A stretch of DNA of 64,000 nt from Natrinema thermotolerans DSM 11552 (GCA_000337115.1 AOIR01000055.1:48540-112539); one strand, 5' to 3'. Counted from the stretch's first letter, positions 32,654 to 42,594 are shown. Made by a program: numbers and translations. The notes: generated by a model not told the origin, from the letters alone.

Positions 32654-34338
32654 CAGTGGGTTACCTCTGTTTCCGCGTCGGTGTCGTCGTCTGCGGGGTC
32701 GGTGTCGTCGTCATCGGCCGGTCCCTCGAGAACGGCCTCGACCAGCCCCAGGAACGGCGGGCTCGGCTGGCCGGGTCGGGACGTGTACTCGGGGTGGAAC
32801 TGCGTCCCGACGAAGAACGGATGATCCTCGAGTTCGAGGATCTCCATCCGGTTGCCCGCGGTGCCGGAGAACGTCAGCGGCTCGTCCTCGAAGGCGTCGA
32901 AGTACTCGGGGTTGACCTCGTAGCGGTGGCGGTGGCGCTCCGAACAGGAGGTGTCGCCGTACAGGTCGTAGGCCAGCGTTTCGGGCTCGATGACGGTCGT
33001 GTGTTCACCCAGCCGCATCGTCCCGCCCATGTCCTCGACCTCGTACTGCTCGGGCAGGATGTCGATGACGGGGTGGGGCGTGTCTTCCTCCATCTCGGCG
33101 GAGTGGGCCCCCTCGAAGCCCAGCACGTTCCGTGCGTACTCGACGACGGCCATCTGGAAGCCCAGACACAGGCCCAGGAACGGCACGTCGTTCTCGCGGG
33201 CGTACTGGACCGCGCGGATCTTCCCTTCGGAACCGCGCATCCCGAAGCCGCCGGGGACGATGACGCCGTCCATCCCCTCGAGTTGGCCGTCGTGGCCCTC
33301 GCTCAGTTCGTCGGCCGCGACCCAGTGGACGTTCACGTCGACGCCGACCTCGAAGCCGGCGTGTTTCAGCGACTCGTGGATCGACATGTACGCATCCTCG
33401 AGGTCGTACTTGCCGACCAGCGCGATGTCGACCGCACCGTCCTTCTCGCTCGTGACGATCTCGCGCCACTCGTTGGCACGTTCGCCTTCCGGCAGGGCCT
33501 CCTCGGCCAGCCCGAAGTGTTCGAGGACGTACTGGTCCAACCCTTCGTCCTCGACCATCAGCGGGACGTGATAGACGTCCTCGACGTCGGGGTTCGAGAA
33601 CACTGCCTCGGTCGGGATGTCACAGAACAGCGCGATCTTCTCTTTGGTCTCGGGATCGAGTCGATCCTCACAGCGGCCGACGATCACGTCGGGCTGGAGG
33701 CCGATCGAACGGACTTCCTTGACCGAGTGCTGGGTCGGCTTGGTCTTCTGCTCGCCGTTTTTCGAGTACGGGACGAGGGTCACGTGGGTGAAGAGGACGT
33801 TCTCCTCCGGTTCCTCGTGGGCGAACTGGCGCAGGGCCTCGAGGTAGGGCATCCCCTCGATGTCCCCGACGGTGCCGCCGACTTCGATGATACAGACGTC
33901 GGTGCCTTCGGCGGCCTCCCGGATCCGCCGTTTGATGTCGTTGGTGATATGCGGGATGATCTGGACGGTCTTGCCCAGGTAATCGCCGGCGCGTTCCTTC
34001 TCGATGACGTGCTGGTAGGTCTTCCCCGTCGTGATGTTGTGATCCGAGGTCATGTCGATGTCGAGGAACCGCTCGTAGTTCCCCAGATCGAGGTCGACCT
34101 CGCCCCCGTCTTCCAGTACGTAGACTTCCCCGTGCTGGTAGGGGTTCATCGTCCCCGCGTCGACGTTCAGGTACGGATCGATCTTCACTGCGGTGACGTC
34201 GAACCCGGCGTTTTTCAGGAGTCGGCCGGTACTCGCAGCCGTAATCCCCTTGCCGAGCCCCGACATGACGCCGCCGGTGACGAAGATGAACTTGTTCCCC
34301 AGCGAGGGGTCATAATGAGTGTCCGATTCCGTCGGCAT
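32653..34338 (-). CDS. pyrG: CTP synthase
   Basis: 561 aa from ATG 34338 ([12 protein letters not shown]...); a longer frame upstream is not supported. The amidoligase domain starts [20 protein letters not shown], with [19 protein letters not shown] and [17 protein letters not shown]. The C-terminal glutaminase has F-L-G-L-C-L-G-F-Q (nucleophile Cys), and the [10 protein letters not shown] His/Glu pair. The C-terminal tail is acidic and longer than in bacteria. It forms CTP from UTP, ATP and glutamine. It leads an operon with guaAB and a DUF7126 protein. Confidence 0.95.
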   Translation of the reverse strand: MPTESDTHYDPSLGNKFIFVTGGVMSGLGKGITAASTGRLLKNAGFDVTAVKIDPYLNVDAGTMNPYQHGEVYVLEDGGEVDLDLGNYERFLDIDMTSDHNITTGKTYQHVIEKERAGDYLGKTVQIIPHITNDIKRRIREAAEGTDVCIIEVGGTVGDIEGMPYLEALRQFAHEEPEENVLFTHVTLVPYSKNGEQKTKPTQHSVKEVRSIGLQPDVIVGRCEDRLDPETKEKIALFCDIPTEAVFSNPDVEDVYHVPLMVEDEGLDQYVLEHFGLAEEALPEGERANEWREIVTSEKDGAVDIALVGKYDLEDAYMSIHESLKHAGFEVGVDVNVHWVAADELSEGHDGQLEGMDGVIVPGGFGMRGSEGKIRAVQYARENDVPFLGLCLGFQMAVVEYARNVLGFEGAHSAEMEEDTPHPVIDILPEQYEVEDMGGTMRLGEHTTVIEPETLAYDLYGDTSCSERHRHRYEVNPEYFDAFEDEPLTFSGTAGNRMEILELEDHPFFVGTQFHPEYTSRPGQPSPPFLGLVEAVLEGPADDDDTDPADDDTDAETEVTH

Positions 34339-34470
34339 ACCGAGTGTGCGCGCGACCGCTTGAAAACGATTTCGGGAGCGAACCGCCCCGATAGGGGTTG
34401 TCACTCCCCATTGCCGTTGGAGACAGTCACTATCACGGCCACGACAGCCACGGTCGTCCACCGGCGACTC

Positions 34471-34821
34471 TCACCCGGGGGCTTCGTCCTGTACGTCGAC
34501 GATCTCGGCCCCCTCGAGGGATTCGTTCCCGCCCTCCATTCGTATCTGGATCGTCCGTCCGGGGAGTCCCGGATCCCCTTCGTCGGCGTCCTGTAGCACC
34601 GACACGGCGGTGACGCCGTCGATCGTGACCGACCGGCGCTGGATGGGGTCGCCCTCGTACTCGACGGTATCCCACGTCTCGACGTCGAACTCGTCCATCT
34701 CGGCCCCGAAGTAGTCGTCCGCATCGGGATTCACCGCGTCCTCGGTCTGGGACTCACCGGTCGTTCGGTTGTCGTCGAACTGGACCTCCTCGTGTTTGTA
34801 CTGGTAGAGCTGTACGAGCAT
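34471..34821 (-). CDS. Hypothetical haloarchaeal protein
   Basis: 116 aa, MLVQLYQYKHEEVQFDDN at the start. Predicted beta-rich, acidic, no Cys, no membrane segment; the core is EFDVETWDTVEYEGDPIQRR and SVTIDGVTAVSVLQD. Codon use is gene-like. No family is recognised. It is a single gene; a 7-bp dyad sits just in front (34839-34860). Confidence 0.6.
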   Translation of the reverse strand: MLVQLYQYKHEEVQFDDNRTTGESQTEDAVNPDADDYFGAEMDEFDVETWDTVEYEGDPIQRRSVTIDGVTAVSVLQDADEGDPGLPGRTIQIRMEGGNESLEGAEIVDVQDEAPG

Positions 34822-34838
34822 ACGCTAGCCATGACCTG

Positions 34839-34860
34839 CAGTGTGGTAACTCTCACACTG
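34839..34860. promoter_or_regulatory. Dyad CAGTGTG-N8-CACACTG
   Basis: A perfect 7-bp inverted repeat with an 8-bp spacer lies 18-39 bp upstream of the start of the hypothetical gene ending at 34471, in the position of a TATA/BRE region. It could be an operator. No regulator is adjacent. Confidence 0.35.
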
Positions 34861-35000
34861 GAACTCGCCGGGCGGTCTCGAGTCGCCGGTACGCCGTCGA
34901 CGAGAGCATACAGCGGCGGGTGAGTCGAGACCGGCGAGCGTGTAATCGGACTAAGGGTACCGGTTTTATTTTATGCTCGGGAATCGAAATCGCGAACACC

Positions 35001-35921
35001 GTGGCATCATACGACCGGCACCGTCCCCTCGAGGTGAGCGACCCCGACATTGGCTTCCAGGCCGGGTTCGGCTTCTATCTCGGGATCGTCGTCACCGGGA
35101 TCGTCGCGATCGCGGGGGTGTTCGCCGACGTGGGGACGGCGGCGCTGCTTGGCATCCTGCCGAGTACAGTGACTGCCGTCGCCATCGTCGGCCACATCTA
35201 CGCCAGCCGGGCGCGGGGACTGCCCGAGCGTATCGGCCGGAGCCGCTGGCGACGACTCGGCTGTTACGCCCCGGCAGCGGCGTTTACGGCACTTCTCTTT
35301 ACCGCCGGGACCATGCCGATCGCCGACACCGGTCGGTTCATCGTCCTGACCGTCGCCGCGGCCGTTCTGGCCGGCGTCTCGGGCTTTGGCCTCGAGCGGA
35401 TGGCGAAAAACCGGTACGTCGACGCGCTCACGACCGACGAACCCGCCGCGACGTGGACGTGGCAGCGAAGCGGTGGCTGGACCGGCGAACCGGCCTACAC
35501 CGTAATCATGGCGTTCATGATCCTCGCCGGACTGGTCAGCATCTGGCAGGGCGAGTGGTACCTCGGGCCGTTCTGGGTCGTTTACGGGGTCGTCATGATC
35601 CTCTCGAGACGGTACGACTGGTACGACCTCGAGGAGACCGGCCGCTGGAACCCGCCGGAGATCCGCGTCCACGAGGCGGGGCTCGTCGTCGACCGGTCGT
35701 TCTGGAAGGGGTTCATTCCCTGGGCGACGGTCGACGGCGTCCGACTGACCGGCGACGAACTCGTCGTCGAACGGCGGCGCTTTGGCCTCGACAGTAGCGT
35801 CTTCGATCTCCGCTGTGACCGCTCGGCGATCGACGACCCCGAGGCGGTCGCTGGGGCGCTCGAGCGCACGCGCGAACGGGCCACGAGCCGCGATTTGCGG
35901 GCCGTCGACACCGCCGACTGA
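35001..35921 (+). CDS. Multi-pass membrane protein with C-terminal soluble domain
   Basis: 306 aa from GTG 35001 (VASYDRHRPLEV...). A strong TATA box TTTTATTTTA (about 34962-34971) lies ~30 nt upstream, supporting this leaderless GTG rather than the upstream ATG at 34920. About six hydrophobic segments: LGIVVTGIVAIAGVFADV, LLGILPSTVTAVAIVG, PAAAFTALLFTAGTMPI, FIVLTVAAAVLAGVSGFG, YTVIMAFMILAGLVSIW, FWVVYGVVMILS. The last ~100 residues (ETGRWNPPEIRVHEAGLVVDR) form a PH-like domain. No family recognised. Confidence 0.78.
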   Translation: MASYDRHRPLEVSDPDIGFQAGFGFYLGIVVTGIVAIAGVFADVGTAALLGILPSTVTAVAIVGHIYASRARGLPERIGRSRWRRLGCYAPAAAFTALLFTAGTMPIADTGRFIVLTVAAAVLAGVSGFGLERMAKNRYVDALTTDEPAATWTWQRSGGWTGEPAYTVIMAFMILAGLVSIWQGEWYLGPFWVVYGVVMILSRRYDWYDLEETGRWNPPEIRVHEAGLVVDRSFWKGFIPWATVDGVRLTGDELVVERRRFGLDSSVFDLRCDRSAIDDPEAVAGALERTRERATSRDLRAVDTAD

Positions 35922-35969
35922 ACCGCTGCGGTCGCCGCTCCGGAGTCCCCGCCGTTCGTTGGATCGTCC

Positions 35970-36334
35970 ATGAGCGATCTCCGCGTTACCGTCGCCGACC
36001 GCGACCTGGGCCGACGACCCACCGGCCACCAGAGCCGCCCTCGAGGCGGCACTACCCGCCGCTGGCGAGCGACCCGCTGGGGCGACGAACGCTACGTCGA
36101 TCTCGAACTAGATGCACCGCTCGAGAACGCGCGGGAACGGTGTCCGAGGGTGCGATCGCCGACTGGCTGGCCGGCGGGAAACTGTGTCTGTTCTGAGGGC
36201 CGACACCGGCCAGCGAGGACGGGGAGCCGCGTGCTGCCGCGCCCGTGAACGTCGTCGCGCGCCTCGAGGATTCCGGATCGTTGTCCGGTCTTGACGGTAG
36301 GGCACGGGTTCGGCTCGAACGGTCCGAGGAATGA
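35970..36334 (+). pseudogene. Cyclophilin-like (TM1367-type) pseudogene
   Basis: A decayed gene read across three frames. It starts MSDLRVTVADR (35970). It continues after a shift as ATWADDPPATRAALEAALP (from about 36001), shifts again to ATRWGDERYVDLELDAP (from 36069), and a third shift gives VSEGAIADWLAGGKLCLF (from 36140). An in-frame TGA at 36194 replaces the Trp expected before GPTPASEDGEP, and the frame then runs on through APVNVVARLEDSGSL and RARVRLERSEE to the TGA at 36332. This is the small cyclophilin-like fold with GKLCLFWGPTPASED. At least three frameshifts and one nonsense codon rule out a functional product. Confidence 0.82.
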
Positions 36335-36444
36335 GTATACGGACGTTCCGGAAACGACCTGCTGTAGTACTCCTCAGAAGTAGACTCTAAGTACAGGTGA
36401 AGAACGTACCGCTGCCAGCGTCCGCGAACGAAGTGAGCGGTTCA

Positions 36445-36534
36445 CCGCCGGAACGGGCGAAGCCCGTGAAGGCGGCTTTTTAGCGTAGATTTTTGCGCCA
36501 GCGCGGGCCATGCGAACGGGCGCTGTGCGCCCGT
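36445..36534. terminator. Terminator-like hairpins between pseudogene and infB
   Basis: CCGCC (36445-36449) and GGCGG (36471-36475) enclose the inner stem ACGGGC-GAA-GCCCGT (36453-36467). A five-T run (36477-36481) follows, in plus orientation. A second hairpin ACGGGCGC-TGT-GCGCCCGT lies at 36516-36534, in front of infB's stop on the minus strand. The 256 bp from 36335 to 36590 otherwise hold no gene; the word CGAACGAAGTGAG recurs near 36426 and 36550. Confidence 0.6.
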
Positions 36535-36590
36535 GAGCAGACGAGAGGTTCCGAACGAAGTGAGGAAGCCCGAGGCGGAAAAAGGGACGT

Positions 36591-38390
36591 CTACTTGCCC
36601 CAGAACGGGTCCCGGTTGCGCTGCTTGTCGAGGTACATGTTCAGCGCCTCGAGTTCGTCGCCGGGGATCTCGCTTGCGAGTTCCTGCTCTAAGATCTTCG
36701 CGTGTTTCTCGGGGATCTCGGCCCAGAGTTCGTCGTCTTCCTCGATTCCGCGGCCGACGGTGGGGCCGTCGATGGCGACCGAGACACGGTTGCCCGCGCG
36801 GGCCTCGTCGACGTCCTCGCCCTGTTCCTGAATGCCTTTGACTTGGCCGACGCGTTCGGGCTCGTTGCCCTCGAACTTGACAACGTTGGCGTTGGTCTGG
36901 ATCGTCCCCGAGTTCACCTCGACGCCGACGACCGCGGGATCGTTCTGGCGGAAGGTGTGATCCGGCAGGATCCGGAATCGGGCCGGCCGGGTGATGTTCT
37001 CGAGGATGGTGTCTTGCTGGGCCTGCTCGATGTTTTCGACGTACTCCTCGTAGCCCTCGACGAGCTGGTAGATGACCTCGTCGGTGAAGATCGAGACGTC
37101 CTCGATCTCGGCGCGTTGCTCGGCGTCGTCTAACGTGTCGACGTTGAACCCGAGGATCACCTGCTGTTTCGGGTCCTCGGCGGTGGAGGCGACCGAGACG
37201 TCACGGGGTGCGACGTCGCCGACCTCCGCGCGGACGATCGGGACCTCGGCCTCGCCTAGGGCGTCGGCCATCGCCTCAAGGCTGCCCAGGGTGTCTGCCT
37301 TGACGACGACGCCTTCCTCGGCCGTGTCGACGGCGATGTCGGCCAGTTCGGCCTGAACCTCCGCGATGACCTCGTCGAGGTCGCGATCGCGAACGACCCG
37401 GACCGGTGCGCCGGCCATCGCGTCCGCGAGGTCGGGCGCGGCGACCTTGATCCCGGACGCGGCCGACACCTCATCGACCGTTTCGAAGCGGCTCTCGGTA
37501 CGAATTTCGGCCAGCGGCCGCGGCTGGAGCAGGGCCCGGACCTCGGTGACGATCGGCTCGTTTTGCCCGCCGACGACGAGCGTGTCGTCGGCCCGGATCG
37601 TCCCGTCGTACAGCACCGTGTCGATGGTCGTCCCGAACCCTTTCTCCTCTTTGACCTCGAGGACGGTGCCGACGCCGGGGCCGGCGACGTCGATCTCCAT
37701 CTCCTCTTTCATGTAGCGCTGGGACAGTCCCATCATGACGGTCAGGAGGTCGGGGACGCCCTCGCCGGTCATCGCCGAAACGGGGACGACGCCGACGTTG
37801 CGCTGGAAGTTCTGGACCCGCCAGTAGAGGTCCGCGGAGAACCCCTCGTCCGAGAGGTTGCCGATGATCTCGTAGAGGCTCTCGTCGAGTCGTTCGCGCA
37901 CGCGATCCGTTTGGGACTCGTAGGTGTCGTTGATCGGCGTGTCCTCGTGTTCCTTCCAGCCCGGGACGGTGTCGATCTTGTTCGCCGCGACGATAAACGG
38001 CGTTTCCGAGCGCTTGAGGATGTCTAGGGCCTCGAGCGTCTGGGGCTGGAAGCCGTCGTTGACGTCGACGACGAGGATGGCGATGTCGGCCAACGCGCCC
38101 CCGCGAGATCGCAGCGTCGTAAAGGAGTGGTGACCCGGCGTGTCGATAAAGAGGAGGCCAGGGAGGTCGAAATCGTCCGGGTCGACGAGATCGCCCGCGA
38201 TCGTCGAGATGATGTCCAGCGGCACGGCAGTCGCGCCGATGTGCTGGGTGATCGCGCCTGCTTCGCCCTCGATGACCGCGGAGCCGCGGATCTTATCGAG
38301 GAGACTTGTCTTGCCGTGATCGACGTGTCCGAGGACGGCGACGATCGGCGTTCTGAGGGATGTGGGGTCGCGTGTATCCGTGTCCGACAT
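36591..38390 (-). CDS. infB: Translation initiation factor aIF5B
   Basis: 599 aa, standard archaeal IF5B/IF2 length. The GTPase domain has P-loop G-H-V-D-H-G-K-T-S, G3 DTPGHHSF, and G4 NKID within AANKIDTVPG. Downstream are beta-barrel domain II (VGTVLEVKEEKGFGTTID), domain III, and the C-terminal domain IV that contacts initiator tRNA (FRILPDHTFRQNDPAVVGVE). The gene is divergent from the PRC-barrel gene by 200 bp. It promotes subunit joining at the start codon. Confidence 0.95.
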   Translation of the reverse strand: MSDTDTRDPTSLRTPIVAVLGHVDHGKTSLLDKIRGSAVIEGEAGAITQHIGATAVPLDIISTIAGDLVDPDDFDLPGLLFIDTPGHHSFTTLRSRGGALADIAILVVDVNDGFQPQTLEALDILKRSETPFIVAANKIDTVPGWKEHEDTPINDTYESQTDRVRERLDESLYEIIGNLSDEGFSADLYWRVQNFQRNVGVVPVSAMTGEGVPDLLTVMMGLSQRYMKEEMEIDVAGPGVGTVLEVKEEKGFGTTIDTVLYDGTIRADDTLVVGGQNEPIVTEVRALLQPRPLAEIRTESRFETVDEVSAASGIKVAAPDLADAMAGAPVRVVRDRDLDEVIAEVQAELADIAVDTAEEGVVVKADTLGSLEAMADALGEAEVPIVRAEVGDVAPRDVSVASTAEDPKQQVILGFNVDTLDDAEQRAEIEDVSIFTDEVIYQLVEGYEEYVENIEQAQQDTILENITRPARFRILPDHTFRQNDPAVVGVEVNSGTIQTNANVVKFEGNEPERVGQVKGIQEQGEDVDEARAGNRVSVAIDGPTVGRGIEEDDELWAEIPEKHAKILEQELASEIPGDELEALNMYLDKQRNRDPFWGK

Positions 38391-38590
38391 GATGAACCAC
38401 CCGAGAAGGTCTTACCTAAATCGTCCGTAGCGCCGTAGTTAAACCCATCGTCATCCGCGTTCCGGACCGCCGCGATCGACCGCCGAGTCTCGGCGGTCGT
38501 CGGCTCGAGTCGAGGGCGGCCGCTCCGGCGGTCCGCTCGCCTCGAGAGCGGTCCCAATCGTTTAATACCGATTAGTAAGTACGGGCATGC
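38391..38590. promoter_or_regulatory. Divergent promoter region infB / PRC-barrel operon
   Basis: A TATA-like TTTAATACC (about 38556-38564) lies ~30 nt before the PRC-barrel ATG. For infB the minus-strand GATTTAGG lies ~27 nt before its start. Between them is GC-rich sequence with no gene. Confidence 0.5.
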
Positions 38591-38836
38591 ATGAGCGATA
38601 TACTCGCTGAAAACCTCTCGGGGAAGTCCGTCATGGGTTCCGACGGCACCGAGCTCGGATTGCTCTATAACATCACCATGGATCTCAAATCGGGCACGCT
38701 TCACGATCTCGTCATCGAGCCCGACGAGGAGCTGTCGACCCGCGCCGTCGACTTCGACCTCGACGAGGGCGGTCACTTCCTCGTTCCCGTCAACCGTGTC
38801 CAAGCGGTGAAAGACTACATCGTCGTCCAGCGCTAA
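38591..38836 (+). CDS. PRC-barrel domain protein
   Basis: 81 aa: essentially one PRC-barrel. Start SDILAENLSGKSVMGSDG, then ELGLLYNITMDLKSGTLHDL and VPVNRVQAVKDYIVVQ, the usual two-strand repeats of this beta-barrel. PRC-barrels are small protein-interaction or RNA-processing modules. The next gene (Nob1) starts 4 bp after its stop, so the pair is co-transcribed; ribosome-maturation links are thus possible. Confidence 0.88.
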   Translation: MSDILAENLSGKSVMGSDGTELGLLYNITMDLKSGTLHDLVIEPDEELSTRAVDFDLDEGGHFLVPVNRVQAVKDYIVVQR

Positions 38837-38840
38837 CGGT

Positions 38841-39299
38841 ATGTACGTTCTCGACTCCTCGGCTTTTATCCACGATTTCCATACGACAGAACAGACTGCG
38901 ACGATCCCGCTCGTCCGCGAGGAACTCGAAGACGAGAGCGCTTATCGCTACGACGCGATGGAGGGATCGGGCATGCATATCCACATCCCGAACGACGACA
39001 CCACCGAAAAGGTCGAACGCGCGGCCCGGGAATCCGGGGATCTCGGCGTCCTCTCGGACACCGACGTTCGGCTCGTCGCTGCGAGTTTCGAACTCGACGC
39101 CACCTTGGTGACCGACGACTACGCGATGCAAAACGTCGCGGAGAAGCTCAACGTCGCGGTCGACGTGATCGCCCGGGAGGGGATCGACGAGCAGCGCCAC
39201 TGGACCTACCAGTGCCAGGGCTGTGGCCGCGAGTTCGACGAGGAGAAAGAGCGGTGTCCGATCTGTGGGTCGGAACTGGCCCGGAAGAACCCCTCGTAG
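38841..39299 (+). CDS. nob1: Nob1-like ribosome-maturation endonuclease
   Basis: 152 aa. The PIN domain begins MYVLDSSAFIH (first catalytic Asp) and has ESGDLGVLSDTDVRLVAAS and TDDYAMQNVAEKL (further acidic ligands). The C-terminal zinc ribbon is C-Q-G-C-G-R...C-P-I-C-G-S. This two-domain layout is that of archaeal Nob1, which cuts the 3' end of pre-16S rRNA at site D. Length fits the family. It follows a PRC-barrel gene and lies opposite aIF5B. Confidence 0.92.
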   Translation: MYVLDSSAFIHDFHTTEQTATIPLVREELEDESAYRYDAMEGSGMHIHIPNDDTTEKVERAARESGDLGVLSDTDVRLVAASFELDATLVTDDYAMQNVAEKLNVAVDVIAREGIDEQRHWTYQCQGCGREFDEEKERCPICGSELARKNPS

Positions 39300-39354
39300 C
39301 TCGCGATCGTTTCGGTCGCGGTCGATGTCCCCGTAAGCGTCGGCAGTCCCGCGC

Positions 39355-40470
39355 TCAGGCGTGGATGAAATAGAGGTTCAGGAACGTCAACGCGTTGTAT
39401 AACCCGTGGACCAGCGCCGGGATCAGGAGGTTCTCCGTTCGTTCGTAGATGACTCCGAGGACGATCGAGAGCCCGAAGATCGTCCCCAGACTGGCGATGA
39501 CCGCGCCCAGCCCGTTGGTGGCGTACGCGAGGACGTGGACCGCCGCGAAGATGACGCTCGCTACCGCGACGGCACCGAACCGCGAGAACGTCTCGTACAG
39601 CGACTTCTGGATCACGTTCCGGTAGAGGACCTCCTCGAACGGCCCGATTATCAGGATCGCGATCGGTACCATGATCAGCATCAGTCCGGGGTTGTCCGCG
39701 GCCCGCTGGGTGGTCGAGTGGTCCGCGCTCTCGACGCCGGTCGACTGCATGAGCGTCGAGATCGCGAACAACGCGCCGAAGAGGACGATGAGGCCGCCGA
39801 CGGTCCAGGCGACCTCCCGCAGCGTGGGCCACCGGAGATCGATGAACGACAGCCCCCGGTCCGTCCAGCGAAGAAAGGCGACGACCACGATCGCCGTGCC
39901 GATGACCACGCCGAGTTGGGTGATGAGCTGGGTGGCCACGAGCCGCTCGATCTCCGGCAGCGTCTCGAGGAACGGATAGACCGGTGCGGCAAAGAGAATC
40001 ATCAGTAGCTGCGGCAGGATGAGCCCGACGAGGCCGACCCCCGTCATGACGAGGGCCTGGCTGGTCCGGCGCTTGAGCCCGACGACGCCGATGCCGAAGA
40101 AGTCCGCGACCGCGACGCCGACGGTCAGCCCGGCGGTCACGAACGCCACGAACACGATCGGTATCGAGAGCAGCGACGTCGTGACCCCTTGATTCAACGC
40201 GTAGCCGGCGAGCAGGACGACGCCGACGCTCGAGCCGGCGGCGACCGCCGCGAGGAGCCGGGGTTCGCGCGAGCCGTGGCGGCGAACGAGGAAGGCGAGG
40301 ACGGCGGCGACGGCCAGGCCGGTGCCGGCCCAGACACTGGGGTCGTCGACGCCGTTGCGAACGGGGACGAACATGGCGACCAACGTGAGCCCGGCCAGCA
40401 GGGTTCCGATACCCGGGATCGCGCCGGACGCGACCGGGCCGGCGTCGTCGGCCCGTGCAGTCTCGGTCAT
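39355..40470 (-). CDS. CPBP-family intramembrane metalloprotease
   Basis: 371 aa from ATG 40470 (MTETARADDAG...). About ten hydrophobic segments. The catalytic CPBP motifs are G-P-F-E-E-V-L-Y-R (EExxxR), then HVLAYATNG (His), and HGLYNALTFLNLYF (second His), in the right order. These membrane enzymes process prenylated or bacteriocin-like peptides, or act in stress signalling; the substrate here is unknown. An unusual N-terminal four-helix part of ~140 residues precedes the CPBP core. Confidence 0.88.
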   Translation of the reverse strand: MTETARADDAGPVASGAIPGIGTLLAGLTLVAMFVPVRNGVDDPSVWAGTGLAVAAVLAFLVRRHGSREPRLLAAVAAGSSVGVVLLAGYALNQGVTTSLLSIPIVFVAFVTAGLTVGVAVADFFGIGVVGLKRRTSQALVMTGVGLVGLILPQLLMILFAAPVYPFLETLPEIERLVATQLITQLGVVIGTAIVVVAFLRWTDRGLSFIDLRWPTLREVAWTVGGLIVLFGALFAISTLMQSTGVESADHSTTQRAADNPGLMLIMVPIAILIIGPFEEVLYRNVIQKSLYETFSRFGAVAVASVIFAAVHVLAYATNGLGAVIASLGTIFGLSIVLGVIYERTENLLIPALVHGLYNALTFLNLYFIHA

Positions 40471-40540
40471 ACGTGAGTGTTCGTCCGAGGGCTCATATGC
40501 ACACCGCAACCGGACGACGGGTTCAGGTCGGCCCGGTCGG

Positions 40541-41836
40541 CTACCGCTCGACTCGAAGCTCGGTCTTCTCGGCGACCGCTTCCGCCTCCTCGAACTCGCC
40601 GCCGCCGAGTAGCCCGCGGGTGGCCTTCTTGGCCCATTCGACGGCCGGCTGCTCGAAGGTGTTCACGCCGTAGAGTTCCCCTGCGAGGACGCAGGCGGCC
40701 TCCATCCCGTAGAGGAAGCCGCCGAGTTCGTACTCGTCGACGGCCTCGAGTTCGACCCGGACGTTCGGCCGGCCGGCCGCGGCCAGGCTCGCCTCGGTGG
40801 CCTCGAACTCCGCCTCGAGTAGTTCACCCAGCGTCGCGTCGCCCAGATACGCGAGTTCCTCGACGTCGGTCGTGGGGATCGAGCGATCGGCGTCCGTGTC
40901 GGCGGTCACGAAGGTGACGAGTTTGTCCCGTGGGCCCGCCCGGTAGAGTTGCAGTTGGGAGTGCTGGTCGGTGACTCCCAGCGCCCGCACCGGGGTCTGG
41001 CCGAGGTCGTCCTTGCCGAGACTCTCGGCCCACAGCTGGGCGAACCACTCCGCCGAGGTCTCGAGCGATTCCGCGTAGGGCATCACGGCGTTTACTCCCG
41101 CACCTCGCCCGTCCAGCGCGTAGGTCGTCGCGCCGTAGGCGTAGGCCGGACACTCGAACAGCGAGCCCGAGAGCGTCTCTCGCTCGGCGGCCGCGCCCGC
41201 GAGCAGGGCCTCGAGGTCGTGGCCACAGACCGCGGCGGCGACCATGCCGACGGCCGACAGCGCCGAGAAACGGCCGGGAACGCCGTCGGGGACTTTCAGC
41301 GACGGCAGGTCGTGGCGGTCCGCGAGGTCCCGCAGCGGCCCCGACTCGCCGGTCGTGACGATGGTCCGCTCGGTCCAGTCGACGCCGGCGTCCTCGAAGG
41401 CCGCTCGGACGACGAGGAAGTTCGCCAGCGTCTCCGCGGTCGTCCCCGACCGCGAGACGACGTTGATCGCCGCGTTCTCGAGCGCCAGCCCGTCGAGGCG
41501 ACGCGATACCCACTCGGGGTCGACGTTGTCCAGAAAGACCGTCTCGGTGTCTGACTCGAGGGCGTCGACGATCGTCGCCGCGCCCAGCGAACTGCCGCCG
41601 ATACCGACGGTGATCAGGGCGTCGGCGTCGGCGACCGGCTCGACGGCCGCCCGGATCTCGTCGGGATCGGTCCGCTCGGGGAGATTCAGTGCTTCGTAGC
41701 CGTGGTCGGCGTTTGCCATGCCGCGCTCGATGCGCTCGTGGGCGGCCGCGACCTGTTCGTCCAGTCGCTCGAGGGACGCACGCGAGACGCCCGGCGAGGC
41801 GACCGACGCGAGCGCGTTCCCGATGTCGACGTTCAT
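40541..41836 (-). CDS. pgi: Glucose-6-phosphate isomerase
   Basis: 431 aa from ATG 41836 ([12 protein letters not shown]...). It is the sugar-isomerase superfamily Pgi with [39 protein letters not shown] (the substrate-phosphate loop), [17 protein letters not shown], and the C-terminal [20 protein letters not shown], the family's catalytic Lys region. It interconverts glucose- and fructose-6-phosphate for gluconeogenesis or polysaccharide supply. It is divergent from deoC by 122 bp. Confidence 0.93.
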   Translation of the reverse strand: MNVDIGNALASVASPGVSRASLERLDEQVAAAHERIERGMANADHGYEALNLPERTDPDEIRAAVEPVADADALITVGIGGSSLGAATIVDALESDTETVFLDNVDPEWVSRRLDGLALENAAINVVSRSGTTAETLANFLVVRAAFEDAGVDWTERTIVTTGESGPLRDLADRHDLPSLKVPDGVPGRFSALSAVGMVAAAVCGHDLEALLAGAAAERETLSGSLFECPAYAYGATTYALDGRGAGVNAVMPYAESLETSAEWFAQLWAESLGKDDLGQTPVRALGVTDQHSQLQLYRAGPRDKLVTFVTADTDADRSIPTTDVEELAYLGDATLGELLEAEFEATEASLAAAGRPNVRVELEAVDEYELGGFLYGMEAACVLAGELYGVNTFEQPAVEWAKKATRGLLGGGEFEEAEAVAEKTELRVER

Positions 41837-41958
41837 ACTCGAGGAGGCGACCGCCGGGGCCAAAGGCGTTCCGAGACGGCCACGGACCGCACTGCGAGCG
41901 GCCGTTGGACTCGAGCCGACCGCCCGGCTTTTTGCCCGTTCGCCGAGTCGCCCCGCGT

Positions 41959-42594
41959 ATGGAGCGCAGCGAACTCGCCCCCCTGATCGATCACACGGTG
42001 CTTGGTCCCGAGACGACGCCGGCCGACGTTCGGCGGGTCCTCGACGAGGCGACCGAGTACGGGATGAACGCCTGTATCCCGCCGTACGCGGTCGAGATGG
42101 CCGCCGACTACGCCCCCGACGTCACCCTCGCGACGGTGGTCGGCTTCCCCCACGGCCAGCACGCGCCCGCGGCGAAACGCAAGGAAGGGGTCGGAGCCTG
42201 GCAGGACGGGGCGGACGAACTCGACGTGGTGATCAACGTCGGCCGGCTGCAGGCCGGTGCGGACGAGGCCGTCGAAACGGCACTCGCCGACCTGGTCGCG
42301 GCCGTCCCGATTCCAGTCAAGGTCATCATCGAGGCCCCACTACTGACCGACGCGGAGAAACGGCGGGCCTGCGAGGCCGCGGCCGCCGCCGACGCGGCGA
42401 TGGTGAAGACCGCGACCGGGTTCGGCGGGGGCGGCGCGACCGTCGACGACGTCGCCCTCATGAGCGACTTCCTCCCCGTCAAGGCCAGCGGCGGTATCGG
42501 CAGCTACGACGAGGCGATGGCCATGCTCGAGGCCGGCGCGGACCGTATCGGTGCCTCGAGCGGAGTCGCCATTCTCGAGAACGTGCCCGAATAG
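41959..42594 (+). CDS. deoC: Deoxyribose-phosphate aldolase
   Basis: 211 aa from ATG 41959. Class I aldolase barrel: [48 protein letters not shown]. The Schiff-base Lys lies in [14 protein letters not shown] and the second essential Lys in [15 protein letters not shown]. It cleaves deoxyribose 5-phosphate to acetaldehyde and glyceraldehyde 3-phosphate in nucleoside degradation. It is a single gene; the HPP/UspA gene follows after 80 bp. Confidence 0.95.
   Translation: MERSELAPLIDHTVLGPETTPADVRRVLDEATEYGMNACIPPYAVEMAADYAPDVTLATVVGFPHGQHAPAAKRKEGVGAWQDGADELDVVINVGRLQAGADEAVETALADLVAAVPIPVKVIIEAPLLTDAEKRRACEAAAAADAAMVKTATGFGGGGATVDDVALMSDFLPVKASGGIGSYDEAMAMLEAGADRIGASSGVAILENVPE

Noticed and set aside
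32587-34596. 669-aa plus-strand frame opposite pyrG
   Set aside because: Mirror of CTP synthase codons; no motif; pyrG is unmistakable on the other strand.
36420-36560. CGAACGAAGTGAG words as a CRISPR-like repeat
   Set aside because: Only two copies with unequal spacing and terminator context.
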